From Theocolax elegans (taxonomy: Eukaryota; Arthropoda; Insecta; Hymenoptera; Cerocephalidae), in assembly GCA_026168455.1 (NCBI GenBank), contig CM047431.1:1288598-1352597 (forward strand): a DNA stretch of 64,000 nucleotides, read 5' to 3'. This document shows, in pieces, positions 45,980-57,038 of the stretch; positions within the stretch are counted from its first letter, which is position 1; each line of letters starts with the position of its first letter. The notes under the pieces were generated by a model. The model did no database searches, was not told the DNA's origin, and saw only the letters and a list, made by a program, of their open reading frames with translations. The position numbers and the translations under genes are program-made.

Positions 45980-47394
45980 TTTAATAGTCAAAGACAAAGA
46001 GCAACCAGACCGTTACAAATTATACATGCTGATACAATGGGTCTAATCAACCCAGCTACTCATCCAAAGGGATATCGGTTCATATCAGTATTTATTGATG
46101 ATTATGCTAGATTAGCGATGGCATATCCAATGAAAATTAAAAGTGAAACAGGAAACTGCTTAGAATTATTTGTTAGAAGCGCTAGAAATATCTTGGGCTC
46201 GGATGAAAAAGTATGTTATCTTAGGTGCGATCATGGAACAGAATTTACCGGTGGATATACGCTAGAAATATTAAATAAATTAGGAACTGAACTGCAATTA
46301 GCCCCTCCGGATACACCTGAACATAATGGTGCTGCGGAAAGATTCAACCAGACGATTCAAAAGAAAGTTAGAACTTTAATTTACGATACGCGATTGCCCG
46401 AAAATATGTGGGATCTTGCTTTAGGCAGGGCGGTATACGTGTATAATAGAACGCCGCACAAATCGAACAATATGGAAATACCACTAGAAAAATTCTGCCC
46501 CAATTACAAGATAGATGTAGAAAGATTTAAAAGATTTGGTTCAATAGCTTATATGAAAATACAAAGAAAGGTTGGAACGAAGTTCGATCAGCTAGGAAAA
46601 CGAGTAGTTATGATAGGATATACTAATACGGGATATTTACTTTTGAAACCAGAAGAAGGTAAATTCTATGAAAGTAGAGATGTTAGATTTTGTGAAAAAC
46701 TGGTATTCGGAGATAAGTACAACAAAGCTAGTATCAAAGACTGGGCTAAATCGGCAGAGGAAATAAATAAAGAAAGTTGGTTTTTAGAATTTGAAAAGGA
46801 AAAAGAAATTTTAGAAACGGAGGGAGTAAAACGCAAAAGAGGTCGTCCTAGGAAAATTGTCGAAACTATAAATCTAGAAGGAGAGTTAGAAACGGTTAAA
46901 GCAACCGAAACAACGCAACCGATAGAATCAAATATCAATATGTTAGAATTAGAAAATTGTCAATCTCTATTAGCTATCATAAGAAAAGAGCCAACTTCGT
47001 ATAAAGAAGCTATGTCGGCAAACGATAAGTTAGAATGGAAAAGAGCAATTGATAGTGAGCTAGAATCGATGAAAAATAATAATGTTTGGACTTTAGTGGA
47101 TCGACCAAATTATTCGATAGATGGAAGCAAAGCAAATATAATTGACTCTAAATGGGTTCTAAAAAGGAAAATGCTAGCAGGGAATGAATGTAAATATAAA
47201 GCTAGATTAGTTATTCGCGGATTCAAGGATAAGAATAATTATGATCTAAACGAGACATATGCACCTGTTTCGCGATTGCAGATTATTAGATCAGCCTTTG
47301 CAATTATTAATAAGCTAGATTTAAACGTTTGTCAGCTAGATGTAAAGACAGCATTTTTAAATGGGACAATTGATAATGAAATTTACATGGAGAT
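45980..47394 (+). pseudogene. Copia-type integrase core and partial reverse transcriptase
   Basis: It continues the frame broken at 39782 and stays open throughout. The integrase core has the catalytic triad in context: Asp in IIHADTMG, Asp in LRCDHGTEF, Glu in [10 protein letters not shown]. Copia-type C-terminal blocks follow ([28 protein letters not shown]). The reverse transcriptase starts with [37 protein letters not shown] and [11 protein letters not shown] (catalytic Asp). It is cut at EIYMEI, so the YVDD box, RNase H and 3' LTR are missing. This region and the gag part share a preference for CTAGA words. The element is dead by truncation as well as insertion. Confidence 0.88.
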
Positions 47395-47739
47395 ACGCAA
47401 CATGATTCGCAAGCTTGCAATTCATCGAACACAGTAAGATTATAATAAACTAATACAATAATGTCATGAATTATTTATTTACATTTAATTTGAAATCGAT
47501 TATAATTACAGGTTGAAGAGAAAGTGGTGTTAAAAGAAGTAAAAAAGTTAGGAAGAAAAAACAAAGCTTCAAAAAGGAAAATTTCTGAAAGTCATTTAAT
47601 GAAAGAAAACTGTGACAAAAAGAAGATTCCGAAATCTATAAAAAAAATTGCCCAAAATGTGAATAGCGATTCGACGATCTCAAAATCTAGGCGAAATGCT
47701 AAAAAAAAATTAGATGCCAATTTTGAGTACTACAACTAA
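47395..47739 (+). CDS. Putative 3' exons of an unrecognised lysine-rich gene
   Basis: After the copia break a different frame is open: exon 47395-47433 (reading [13 protein letters not shown]), a 78-bp intron 47434-47511 (GTAAGA … AATTACAG), and exon 47512-47739 ([16 protein letters not shown] … ending FEYYN then TAA). The spliced tail is strongly basic with Lys clusters, like a nuclear or RNA-binding C-terminus, but no domain is recognised. Only sequence and splice signals support it. It could instead be part of the retroelement or chance. Confidence 0.35.
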
Positions 47740-47849
47740 ACTACACATTCCAAACAAAAGTCTACAAATGTGCGTAAATTTATTTTATGTATAGTTCATG
47801 GAACGGAATCTGTAGTATTGGTAAAAATTACTTAACATTCTATTTTATA

Positions 47850-48310
47850 TCCCTATTACGAAATCTCCCAAGAGATCTCACACAAGATCTCATGCCAAAA
47901 TCTCACCTGATATTCCAATCCACGCGTTGCCTAAACCTCTTAAATAATAAAATATATCAATTTTCGAGTGTTGAAAATCGCTTATTAAATTATGCTACAC
48001 CACCGATAAGCTCAAAAGTGTAAGTATCAAAGCATTTAAAAACTTTTTCTCATTTTTAAAAATTTCTTACGTGAGACCTCACATGAGATTTCAGATAAAA
48101 AATTTTTTAAAATTGAAAAATGTTTTAAATTCTTTCAAACTTACGTTTTTTAGGTCATCTAGGGCGTGGCATAACTTAATCGGCGACTTCCGAAATACTC
48201 CCGAATACTCAAAAATAGAGATTTTATTACTTAAGAGGCTTGAATAGCGCGCGGACCAGAATATAAAATGAGATTTTGGCATGAAATCTCACGTGAAATT
48301 TGTAACAGCG
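47850..48310. repeat. Diverged inverted repeat (MITE-like), about 460 bp
   Basis: The left arm 47855-48040 and right arm 48120-48305 are imperfect reverse complements sharing CATGCCAAAATCTCA, CCTCTTAA(A/G)TAATAAAAT and TTATGC(T/C)AC. The ends carry GAGATCTCA-like words that also occur in the macro-repeat segment near 7200. Short frames in the two arms translate to similar peptides only because the arms are homologous. Confidence 0.6.
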
Positions 48311-49500
48311 ATTCCTAAGTTTAAAAAGGTTTTTCAAAAAATTATTAAATTTTATAATGGGCCTGGTGTTTTTCACGGTTAATAAAAGCAGTATTTATTT
48401 GCTATGTAGCAAAATGTATGTATAATGTTATAAAAAATATATAATGTATAAATAGTGTTATAAAAAATGTTTAATGTATAAATAGTGTTATAAAAAAGTG
48501 TTTATCTTACAATACTTTATATTTACGATACAAAATAATTATTTGCACGAATAACGATGCACTATTTAATTCAACAGAAAATGCTTTAGGTACTGCGTAT
48601 CGATTATTTTGTAAATAATAATGTCAAATGCCTCTAATAAAATGTTTTAGCTTTATTACTTATGTACACATTATTTATAAGTTAAGTACATCTTCCATAT
48701 TCGTATATTTTTGTATTTTTTCGCATAATTCTGTACAATTCCTTATACTTCTTTATATTTTCGTGCGTTTTGGCATCTTTCTTTGATGAACAGTAAATAC
48801 GATTTTAGCATGTTCTATTGTTCTATGATGTAAGAAAGTGTGTATTCCATTTCGTATACGTTAATACTTAAAATACAATTTTTTAAATTTTCTTACACTT
48901 TTTACTTTCGTCTATTATAGTAAACTTTTTAAATTGGTGAAAATCTATGTTCACAATTTTTGTTAAGTCAACAAAATTATACGAAATAGAAATAAAATGT
49001 AAGAAAATGTAAGAAAATATCCATATTTTTTAAATTCTTCAATAATTATCTAAATGCAAATTTACATTTCCAAGTGAATTGAAAATTAAAATCGATTTTA
49101 CTCAATGTGGGACACGTTACTTTTTAAAATAAATTATACCAATCGAAAGAGGACGTTTTAAGCTTCAAACCCGCAAAAATTCAAGTTGGAGAAATAGAAA
49201 GCACAAAAACAATTAAGTATGAAAAACCGCGCGGGACTACGCGGAGCGCTCGAATCACGCGTTTTGCTCGTTGTGCCCGGCCGCCGCTTTTAAGCGAGCT
49301 TTTGAGCGAGCTTTTGAGCGAGTTAAACGGATCACCTTTTACGTGAAAAAGGCTCCGCAAGCGTCGGGTGGCGATTCTTTCTTGAACGCTCCCATATACA
49401 GTACAAAAATATTTATTATTGTGAAAAAGTGCACGAAAATGTACAAAATTGTACGAAGTTGTGACAAGTGCTCGAATCTAATAATAGAAATCTAATAATA
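48311..49500. other. AT-rich region with minor tandem repeats
   Basis: No gene supported. It includes about three copies of a ~40-bp unit ending GTGTTATAAAAAA (48410-48500) and a short GC-rich segment (49225-49330) with tandem GAGCGAGCTTTT words. Confidence 0.45.
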
Positions 49501-49536
49501 ATACTATAAGAATAGTAAACATTTTGGTTAGAAGGT

Positions 49537-50340
49537 GAAAAAATTAGTTTGTGTAAAATAGAAGAAAACGAAATAAATTTAGTTGACGAAAAACCTATAT
49601 ATGTGAAACAATTTCCATTACCTTATTAATTAAAAGAAATCGCAGTTGAAGAAACGAAAAAATTAATTAATAATAATCTTATAAGAAATTCGAAAAGCGC
49701 ATTTAATGCACCAACTTGGTTAGTAGACAAAAAGACTGTAGCTAGTAATGGTAAAAAGAAATGGAGGCTTGTTATTGATTATAGAAAATTAAATGCAAAA
49801 ACAATTCCTGATCCTTATATGTTACCTAATATAACGGAAATTTTTGATGAAATGGGAAAAAAGAATAAGATATTTAGTTCAATTGATATGGTATCAGGAT
49901 TTCATCAAATTAGAGTAAAAGAAAGGGATATTCATAAAACTGCATTTAGTATTCACCCATTAGGACGATTTGAGTTTAAAGTTTTACCTTTTGGTTTAAT
50001 AAATTCACCTAGAAATTTTCATAGAGTAATGAATAGAGTTTTAGAAAATTTAATTGGCACAATTTGTTTTGTATATATGGATGATGTAATTATTTTTTCA
50101 GAAACAGTAGAAGAACATGTGAAGAGGTTAAATATAGTAGTAATGAAGTTAAAAGAAGCAGGGTTAAAAATTGAAACAAGTAAATGTAAATTCTTTAAAA
50201 AGGAAATTGAATTTTTAGGGCATATAATAAGTGAAGACGGTACAAGAACCGATGAAAAAAAAATAGCTGCTATAAAACAGTTTCCTCGACCCAAAAACCC
50301 TAAGAAAATCCTGTTATTAGTGATAAATCGCGGAATATCT
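49537..50340 (+). pseudogene. Ty3/gypsy-type reverse transcriptase fragment
   Basis: The frame covers the RT palm and fingers: KKLINNNLIRNSKSAFNAPTW; WRLVIDYRKLN; FSSIDMVSGFHQI (catalytic Asp); KTAFS…GRFEFKVLPFGL; and the catalytic box FVYMDDVIIFS (Asp-Asp), then HVKRLN, ETSKCKFF and FLGHIISEDG. One in-frame TAA near 49627 interrupts the N-terminal part. The frame ends abruptly in minisatellite at about 50310-50340. No LTR, integrase or RNase H adjoins it, so it is a fragment. Confidence 0.88.
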
Positions 50341-51234
50341 ATTAAATTCCTGAAAACCCCAAAAATCCAGTAATTACTGCAAATGTCCCGGAATGTCTAA
50401 AATATTCCATAAATACCCTAAAAAATGCCCTAAACAGCGCAGTAACTATGAATACCTTAAGTATTCCCGAAATTCCCAAAACATCTCGCAATCAGTAAAA
50501 ATTCCGCAATACATTAAAAAATTCCGACCTTCTTCAAAAAATTCCCATAACCAGTAAATAATTCCGGTATAACTTACAAATTCCCGGCAAACCCAAAAAT
50601 ACCCTGTAATTAATGCAGCAACCACGAATAGCTAAAGTATATCCGACTAACCAAAGATATATAGTAATTAATGAAACACCTTGGAATACCTGAAATAGCC
50701 CGGAATAATTTAAGTATTCCCGAAAATTCCAAAAATGCCGTAATAAGTGCAAATATCCCGGAATATGTTAAATACTTCCAGAATTCATTAAAAATCCCAT
50801 AATTAGTGAAAAATCTCAGAACTCCTCAAGTATTCTCGAAATACCCCCGAAATCCCGAAATACTTTAAATATTCCCGAAATTCTCTATAAATCCCGTAAT
50901 TAGTGCCAATATCCCGGTACACCTTAAACATTGTCGATAAAATAAGAGATTCTGTAATTACTGCAAATATACCGGAATATATTAAAAATCCCTAACTTCC
51001 AAAAAAAATCCCGTAATCAATACAGCAACCTTAAGTATTACCTAAATTCCCAAAAAAATCTCGTAATTAGTGAAAAATTTCGAAATACCTTAAAAATTAC
51101 CGAAAAACCCAACAAATACTATAAAAATTCTTGAAATCCCCAAAAAAAAATCAAGTAATTAGTGAAAATTCCCGGAATACTTTGTACAGTCCTCAAAAAC
51201 TCTAGAAATTCCGTAATTAGTCAAATGTCTCGGT
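50300..51234. repeat. Degenerate minisatellite, left part
   Basis: Loosely repeated units of about 50-65 bp built on CCCGTAATTAGTGAAAAT, CCCGGAATACCTTAAA and TATTCCCGAAATTCCC. It is interrupted by the solo LTR and continues at 52732-52870. The GTAATTAGTG-like core is visible near 50365, 50800, 50908, 50953, 51062, 51152 and 51211. Confidence 0.75.
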
Positions 51235-52727
51235 TGTGACAAGGCAAGTGTGCCTGTCATGGTGCAAAGCGAGCACACACACTTTTCTATCTACCTAAAC
51301 CGTATACTAAATAAGCCTAGCACCGAGCACACATATCCCTAGCTACCTATATTAGAAGATAACCCCCTAAAGCCGAACAAGCTACACCCTGGAACAGAAG
51401 CAAAGCCAGCACACACAGAAGTCGAGGAAACCAGTAGCCACCAAGAGGCTACATGCAGGGCGAACAGCACTCGGAGAGCCCGGAGACATCAGCTGAGTAC
51501 GAAGGCAGCATAAGAGCATGGACAGAGCATCGAGGTCCAAAGTATAAGGAAGACGGCTGTTGCAGCTGCAGCAATCAAAACAGCATATCCATAGAGCCTC
51601 AATCCTGAAGGAGCCATCCAGCAGCAACGAACTCGTACAGGGAGATCAACCTGTAAAGCATAATAATAAGTATGTTCTCAAGACTAAGGAGCAGATAGGA
51701 GTACACAAGACTGTGTACAGGAGTAGAGGTGTATAGGAGCCAGGGTTAGAGGTTATGTGAGCATAAACATTGCTCACATATACTAACTAAATAACAAGGC
51801 ACCTGTCAAGTTACTCCTTACCGTATGATAGCAGCCGCGCAGTAGACCCGAGGAACAACCTCCGGAGCCGACGTCGTGAAGAGACGTCTTAGCAGCAAAG
51901 AAGCCACGAAGTAGAGAGAGACGGAGATAGCGACACGTACATGCATCCGCCGAGCAGCCACGACTCGTTAGCCACGGCAGTAAGGTTCGTCGTCCACCTG
52001 GAAACAAACTCATGGATCGATTAGCCGATAAATAATAAGGAACGAGGTTATAATTACCAAACAGCAGCCTCGTCGTCGCCAGCTCGTCGTCGTCATCGTC
52101 GTCGTCGCCGCCTCACTCGAACAGCCTAGCAGAACGCCAACAACAACACCAAGCCGCTCTCGCTGTAAAGCCGCGCTCGCACTATGCGGAGACGGTCGCG
52201 ACGCATGCGCGCGGCGCTCTCGCAGGACGAAGGCAGAGAGCTCGGGTACTCGGCCGTGAGCAGACGCAACGAGGCGATATTGAGCGACATTTTCGACCGT
52301 TTCCCGTACGATATTAAGAGTCCGGAGAGTGTGCACCGGGTGCAACCGAGAGAGCGAGATTGTAGTATAAGGTTGGTGCAAAGTGCTACCCATACCCGTG
52401 TTCCTCTCCTCGTAAGGTGTGTGTGCCGCTACTCCCCTTTTCGCGTATTCGCACACGTGGCCGGCGTCGCCATTTTCGTCGATCGAGCGGATATTCGATC
52501 GAGTAATACCTATATCGCCGCGCGTGAAATTATACTGAACCAATATCGAGCCCTCACGAAGTTATACTTAATTAAGCGTGATTATTAAAAAATAGCAGCC
52601 GTTAATATATAGCCGCGAGCAATGACTGGCAACAGTGTACTTAATTTATATCATATAATAAATTCTCTGTTTATTTAATTGATATCGATTTTATCACCCG
52701 CACCCTGATCCCCAGTGCGGTGTGACA
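51235..52727 (+). mobile_element. Solo LTR, 1493 bp
   Basis: It starts TGTGACAAGGC and ends GCGGTGTGACA, flanked on both sides by CGGT (51231-51234 and 52728-52731), a 4-bp duplication within the minisatellite. TG…CA ends, 4-bp duplication, and an AATAAA near the right end (about 52658) fit a Ty3/gypsy-type LTR. No internal region is present, as after LTR-LTR recombination. Orientation is taken from AATAAA and is uncertain. ORFs within (for example 52184-52588) match nothing I recognise. Confidence 0.72.
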
Positions 52728-52731
52728 CGGT

Positions 52732-52870
52732 ATAGCTTAAAAATACCCGACAAACCCAACAAATCCCGTAATTTATGGAAAATTTCAGAATACATTATAA
52801 AATTCCGAATATCCCATAAAAATCCTATTATTAATTAAGAATCCTGAATACCTTATAAATTCATAGCTTT
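52732..52870. repeat. Degenerate minisatellite, right part
   Basis: It continues the units of 50300-51234 after the solo LTR, for example AAATCCCGTAATTTATGG. Confidence 0.7.
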
Positions 52871-52872
52871 TA

Positions 52873-53240
52873 TAGAATTGAAGGTCATTAATAAGCTAGA
52901 GGCCGTTTAAATAGTTAAAAATCAATTGGGACTTACTTACACGTTTTTCATGTTGAATATTGACATTTAGTTTTTGTGTCATTGACCTTGACTATAGATT
53001 CTAGAGAAAGCCAGCAACCAATGTTATATACAATGTCATATAGTAAAAGTTGATAGATGTTGATTTAAATAGCGGTAGACACAGCTGATGTTAAAAAAAA
53101 TAGAAGAAACTTATTTTTTGAGGTTAGAATAACTTTTGAACAAATAGATTCCAGTATCTAAAGATTTTTTTTCTATTTTCGAAAAATATTTCTAGTGTGT
53201 ACCAAAAATTTAGCGCATTTTAAAATTTTATATGTAATAC
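52873..53240. repeat. Third copy of the AT-rich dispersed repeat
   Basis: Shares ordered blocks with 1388-1830: GAATTGAAGG, ATCAATTG, TTGAATATTGACA, ATTGACCTTGA, AATAACTTTTGA and GCATTTTAAAATTTT. Diverged by substitutions and indels. Confidence 0.65.
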
Positions 53241-53383
53241 ACATATTGTTACGGGCCTAGCTTTAGTTAGTTTTATTTTTCTTCTCCTTCGTCTTCTTCT
53301 TTTTGTTCACTTCGTCGAGATAGCATACTAGGTTCGTATACGAGGTCAAAACCCCCCAGTACGGTTATTCATATGAAGACTTC

Positions 53384-53905
53384 TTAAGGGGATGTCGGAG
53401 CTATAGCCTCCATCAAAAGCCGCTCGATCTCTCGGTTTCGAATGGCGCTGTAGTCAGGTGTCGATTTCTACGATAAACGTACTTAAAACTTAAATTATAA
53501 ATTTTATAGCTACATAGAGCTGTTGAAAGATACTTTCCCCCCTAGCTATAACTAAAATTAAGGTAATTGTAATATTACTCTTGGCAGTAAATGTTTATTA
53601 TTTTAAAGAAATGTGAAATACGTTGCGTGTAGCATTACGGCAGATATAGATTCATTGAATATGAGACGTATTTCACATTTCTTTAAAAAAATAAACATTT
53701 GATTCCAAGAGTAATATTATAATTACCTTAAGTTTAGTCATAGCTAGGGGGGAAAGTATCTTTCAACAGCTCTATGTAGCTGTAAAATTTATAATTTATG
53801 TTTTAAGTACGTTTATCGTAGAAATCGACACCTGACTACAGCGCCATTCGAAACCGAGAGATCGAGCGGCTTTTGATGGAGGCTATAGCTCCGACATCCC
53901 CTTAA
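53384..53905. mobile_element. Palindromic MITE flanked by TTAA (514 bp between TTAAs)
   Basis: Almost the whole element is one inverted repeat: arms about 53388-53620 and 53670-53901, with a short loop of about 50 bp. Ends are TTAA-GGGGATGTCGGAGCTATAG and the exact complement ending CCCC-TTAA. TTAA targets are typical of piggyBac, but the tetranucleotide is a palindrome and could belong to the inverted repeat. No ORF of note. Confidence 0.82.
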
Positions 53906-54165
53906 GAAAGAGTTCTTCTGTGTTTTCAACATCACGTCGCCTCACCATGGGCTAGTGGATTTGAAAGTGTTAGTGTAAGACCGTTTAGATTTCTAGTAAT
54001 CGAAGAATCATCCTCGTATCGAAATTCGCTCCCTTTATATACTAAAATTGCTTCTTGTATGTTTAAAAGTTTTTTGCATATTACTTACAAACTATAGTAT
54101 TTCACGACATTTAAAATTCATTTTTAAATCACAAATATTATTAACTACTTATTATATTAATAGAT
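53906..54165. other. Flank of the MITE, nothing recognised
   Basis: Together with 53241-53383 this looks like one sequence split by the MITE. It contains CT-rich words and no convincing ORF. Confidence 0.35.
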
Positions 54166-54434
54166 AAAGCGTGGTATAGCGAGACTTAAACAAACCCCCA
54201 CCACGCCTCCCTCGAGGTCTGCCGAAGGGCCAGTATAGCGCGCCGCGGCTATTTTTAGACTCTTTCTCTCTCTCTCTCGCACGCACATGTGCGTGGGCTC
54301 TCTCTCTCTCTCTCATGCACTTACGTTTGAACACTCGAGCGTCCAAAGGCTGGTATAGCGTAGTAAACAAACCCCCCCTACGCCTCCCTACGGGGTCTGC
54401 CGAAGGGCCGGTATAGCGCGCGGCGTCTATTTTT

Positions 54435-54468
<34 letters not shown>

Positions 54469-54790
54469 GCCTACGTTCCAGCACTCGAGCGTCTAAGGAC
54501 TGGTATAGCGCGATGTACACAACGCCGATACTCCTAGTCCTCGGCAACCTCTCTCTTTCTCTCTTGCGCTGTCTATGGGTTGGTATAGCTCAGCCCTCGG
54601 TTTTGGGGCTGGTATGGCGAGACGTAAACAAATCCCTACCACGCTGTCTCCGTGGTGTTCGTGCGCAGGTACGATATGCAGAGACGTATCTATTATAGAC
54701 AATGCATCGGTATACCGAAATGGTCTCTCTTCTGTACAATCTGTTTCGGGTGCTTATAGTATGGTGTACCGTAATCCTTAGTTTTCGGGT
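54166..54790. repeat. Diverged tandem repeat with GGTATAGCG boxes
   Basis: Units of about 180 bp contain GGTATAGCG, AAACAAACCCCC, ACGCCTCCCT, GTCTGCCGAAGGGCC, a second GTATAGCGCGC box, a CT tract and CACTCGAGCGTC. Boxes lie near 54173, 54232, 54353, 54409, 54501, 54581 and 54611. Copies decay to the right. Neither a coding gene nor a known RNA is recognised. Confidence 0.6.
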
Positions 54791-55530
54791 AAGGTATAAA
54801 GAGACACTACAGCATATATATATATATATAGGTGGTTCTCTGTGACATCGAAGATGAAAAAAATAAATATTGCTATAACTATGGGAATATGTTTTAGAGG
54901 TATCCAGTAGTTCTCCTGAATTTTTTCAGAATTTTTCTGGACCATTATTTTAAGTTACAGAGAGTCAAATTTGACATTTTAGCACTTTTTTGCATTATAT
55001 GCCCATTTTCATGAATTTTTAGCTCCCAGGGGATGCATTTTTCACTAAAAACATAAGTATGACTTTTTTTGTAGAATTTTCCGAACTTTTCATTAAAAAT
55101 ACTTTTAAAGACATACATGTATGCTGTCACACTCTTGTAAGCCATTTAAACCTTAAATAGTGAAAATCAGCAATTCTGCTCCGGACTCTGGTAACCTAAT
55201 ACTGTCTAAAAGATGTCTTTTTATAGTCAGAAACTGCCTAAAAATTTCCAGAGTGGGTCTAAATCATTAAGATCACTTATGGTCAAAATATCCGGGAAAA
55301 GTGCCCGAAATATTAATAGAAATGTATATTTGTTGCCTTATAACGATGAATCTAGTAGCATGATCATTGCAAAAAAATTTATGCACTTACCTTGGAATGG
55401 TAGAAAAGTATCTCCACTTGTTTCAGTATCCATCTAATCCCCTGTACGCTGCTAAAAATACAAATATTATTATAAAATTATAAAAAAAATTATTTAAACA
55501 TTTATTATGCTGGATTTTTAGTTTTACATC

Positions 55531-55785
55531 CCTTACAAGAATTATAATACTAATCTGAAGGATTACTATAAAAGTATCAACATTATTATTATTATTATTC
55601 AGCAATACATTGTTTAGATTTCACAAACTTGTCACTGTCACGTTATCATATTATTCATTATAATTATATATCCGATTTATTTATATATCTTTTGTATTAA
55701 ATACGTATATTCAGTTATTGTAATAATGATGTTTATATATTTATAGTAATCCTTCAGATTAGTATTATACTTCTTGTAAGGGCGT
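55531..55785. repeat. Stem-loop insertion inside the fold-back centre
   Basis: CTTACAAGAATTATAATACTA (first 20 bases shown by position 55535-55554) and the downstream AATCTGAAGGATTACTATA are repeated in inverted orientation at about 55744-55782. This gives a stem of about 40 bp around an AT-rich loop with an (ATT)n run. Confidence 0.75.
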
Positions 55786-56328
55786 AACCGGACATTTTGC
55801 CGTATGACACTTCGCCGTCGGACCCTTCGCCGTAAACATTTCGCCGTATGAGACCTTTTGCCGTATAATATTTCGCCGTATGAGACATCTTGCCGTATAA
55901 CATTTCGCCGTATGAGACATTTTGCCGTACGCGATTGGGTTATAGGGTTATAGGGTTATTGGTTGAGCAGGGGGTTTGGGGGGCGCAGCCCCCCATTACA
56001 CTTTTGTTGTTACACACATACAGTATCGGTAAATTATTTGTAATTATAACTAGACTATAATAACAAACAATTTTTCAATTTCAATATATGATTTTGTTTA
56101 CACTCAAAGTTAATCGCCTAAGTACTTGTGATTAATTGATTAGTTATCATTCGTTTTTCATAAGTATTTTTTCCTACTTTACGGCGAGAAGTTCCTTACG
56201 GCAAAATGTCACATACGGCAAAATTCCATACGGCGAAATGTCCCACACGGCGAAAAGTAACACGGCGATTTGTCCGACGGCGAAGTGTCCAACGGCGAAC
56301 TGTCATACGGCAAAGTGTCATGGAACCC
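55783..56328. mobile_element. Nested element with GCCGTA subterminal repeats
   Basis: It is flanked by CTTGTAAGGG (55773-55782 and 56329-56338), a possible 10-bp target duplication. The left part (55795-55935) has about eight tandem copies of a ~18-bp unit like CATTTCGCCGTATGAGA. The right part (56178-56320) has the same unit inverted (ACGGCGAAATGTCC). The centre has GGGTTATA repeats and a hairpin GGGGGGCGCAGCCCCCC (about 55978-55994), like the hairpin bordering the satellite arrays. A 9-10-bp duplication would fit Mutator-like elements; unproven. Confidence 0.65.
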
Positions 56329-57038
56329 TTGTAAGGGATGTAAAACTAAAAATTCAGCATTATAAATGTTTAAAAATTAATTTTTTACATTTTTATAATA
56401 ATATTTATATTTTTAGCAGCTTACAGGGGCTTAGATGGATACTGAAACAAGTGAAGATACTTTTCTACCACTCCAAGATAAGTGCACAAATTTTTTTGCA
56501 ATGATCATGCTAATAGATTCATCGTTATAAGGCAACAAATATACATTTCTATTAATATTTCGGGCACTTTTCCCGGATATTTTGACCATAAGTGATCTTA
56601 ATGATTTAGACCCACTCTGGAAATTTTTAGGCAGTTTCTGACTATAAAAAGACATCTTTTAGACAGTATTAGGTTACCAGAGTCCGGAGCAGAATTGCTG
56701 ATTTACACTATTTAAGGTTTAAATGGCTTACAAGAGTGTGACAGCATACATTTACGTCTTTAAAAGTATTTTTTATGAAAAGTTCGGAAAATTTTACAAA
56801 AAAAGTCATACTTATGTTTTTAGTGAAAAATGCATCCCCTGGGAGCTAAAAATTCATGAAAATGGGCATATAATGCAAAAAAGTGCTAAAATGTTAACTT
56901 TGACTCTCTGTAACTTAAAATAATGGCCCAGAAAAAATCTGAAAAAATTCAGGAGAACTACTAGATACCTCTAAAACATATTTCCACAGTTATAGCAATA
57001 TTTATCTTTTTCATCTTCGATGTCACAGAGAACCACCC

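Larger units (their letters stand above)
54831..57038. mobile_element. Complete long-TIR fold-back element (2208 bp)
   Basis: The left arm (54831 to about 55545) and right arm (about 56329-57038) are near-perfect reverse complements of about 700 bp. Termini are GGTGGTTCTCTGTGACATCG and its complement, set in AT repeats on both sides. Each arm carries two divergent short ORFs: 54945-55145 (-) and 55213-55437 (+) in the left arm, 56431-56655 (-) and 56723-56923 (+) in the right arm. The centre is occupied by further inverted sequences and a nested element (55783-56328). The arm at position 1-1050 belongs to the same family. Confidence 0.85.

Noticed and set aside
52184..52588. 134-codon ORF
   Set aside because: It sits within the solo LTR in GC-rich sequence, overlapped by an opposite ORF, with no recognisable domain.
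55935..55965. Telomere-like GGGTTATA repeats
   Set aside because: Only about three imperfect copies, inside a nested transposable element; not the insect TTAGG type.
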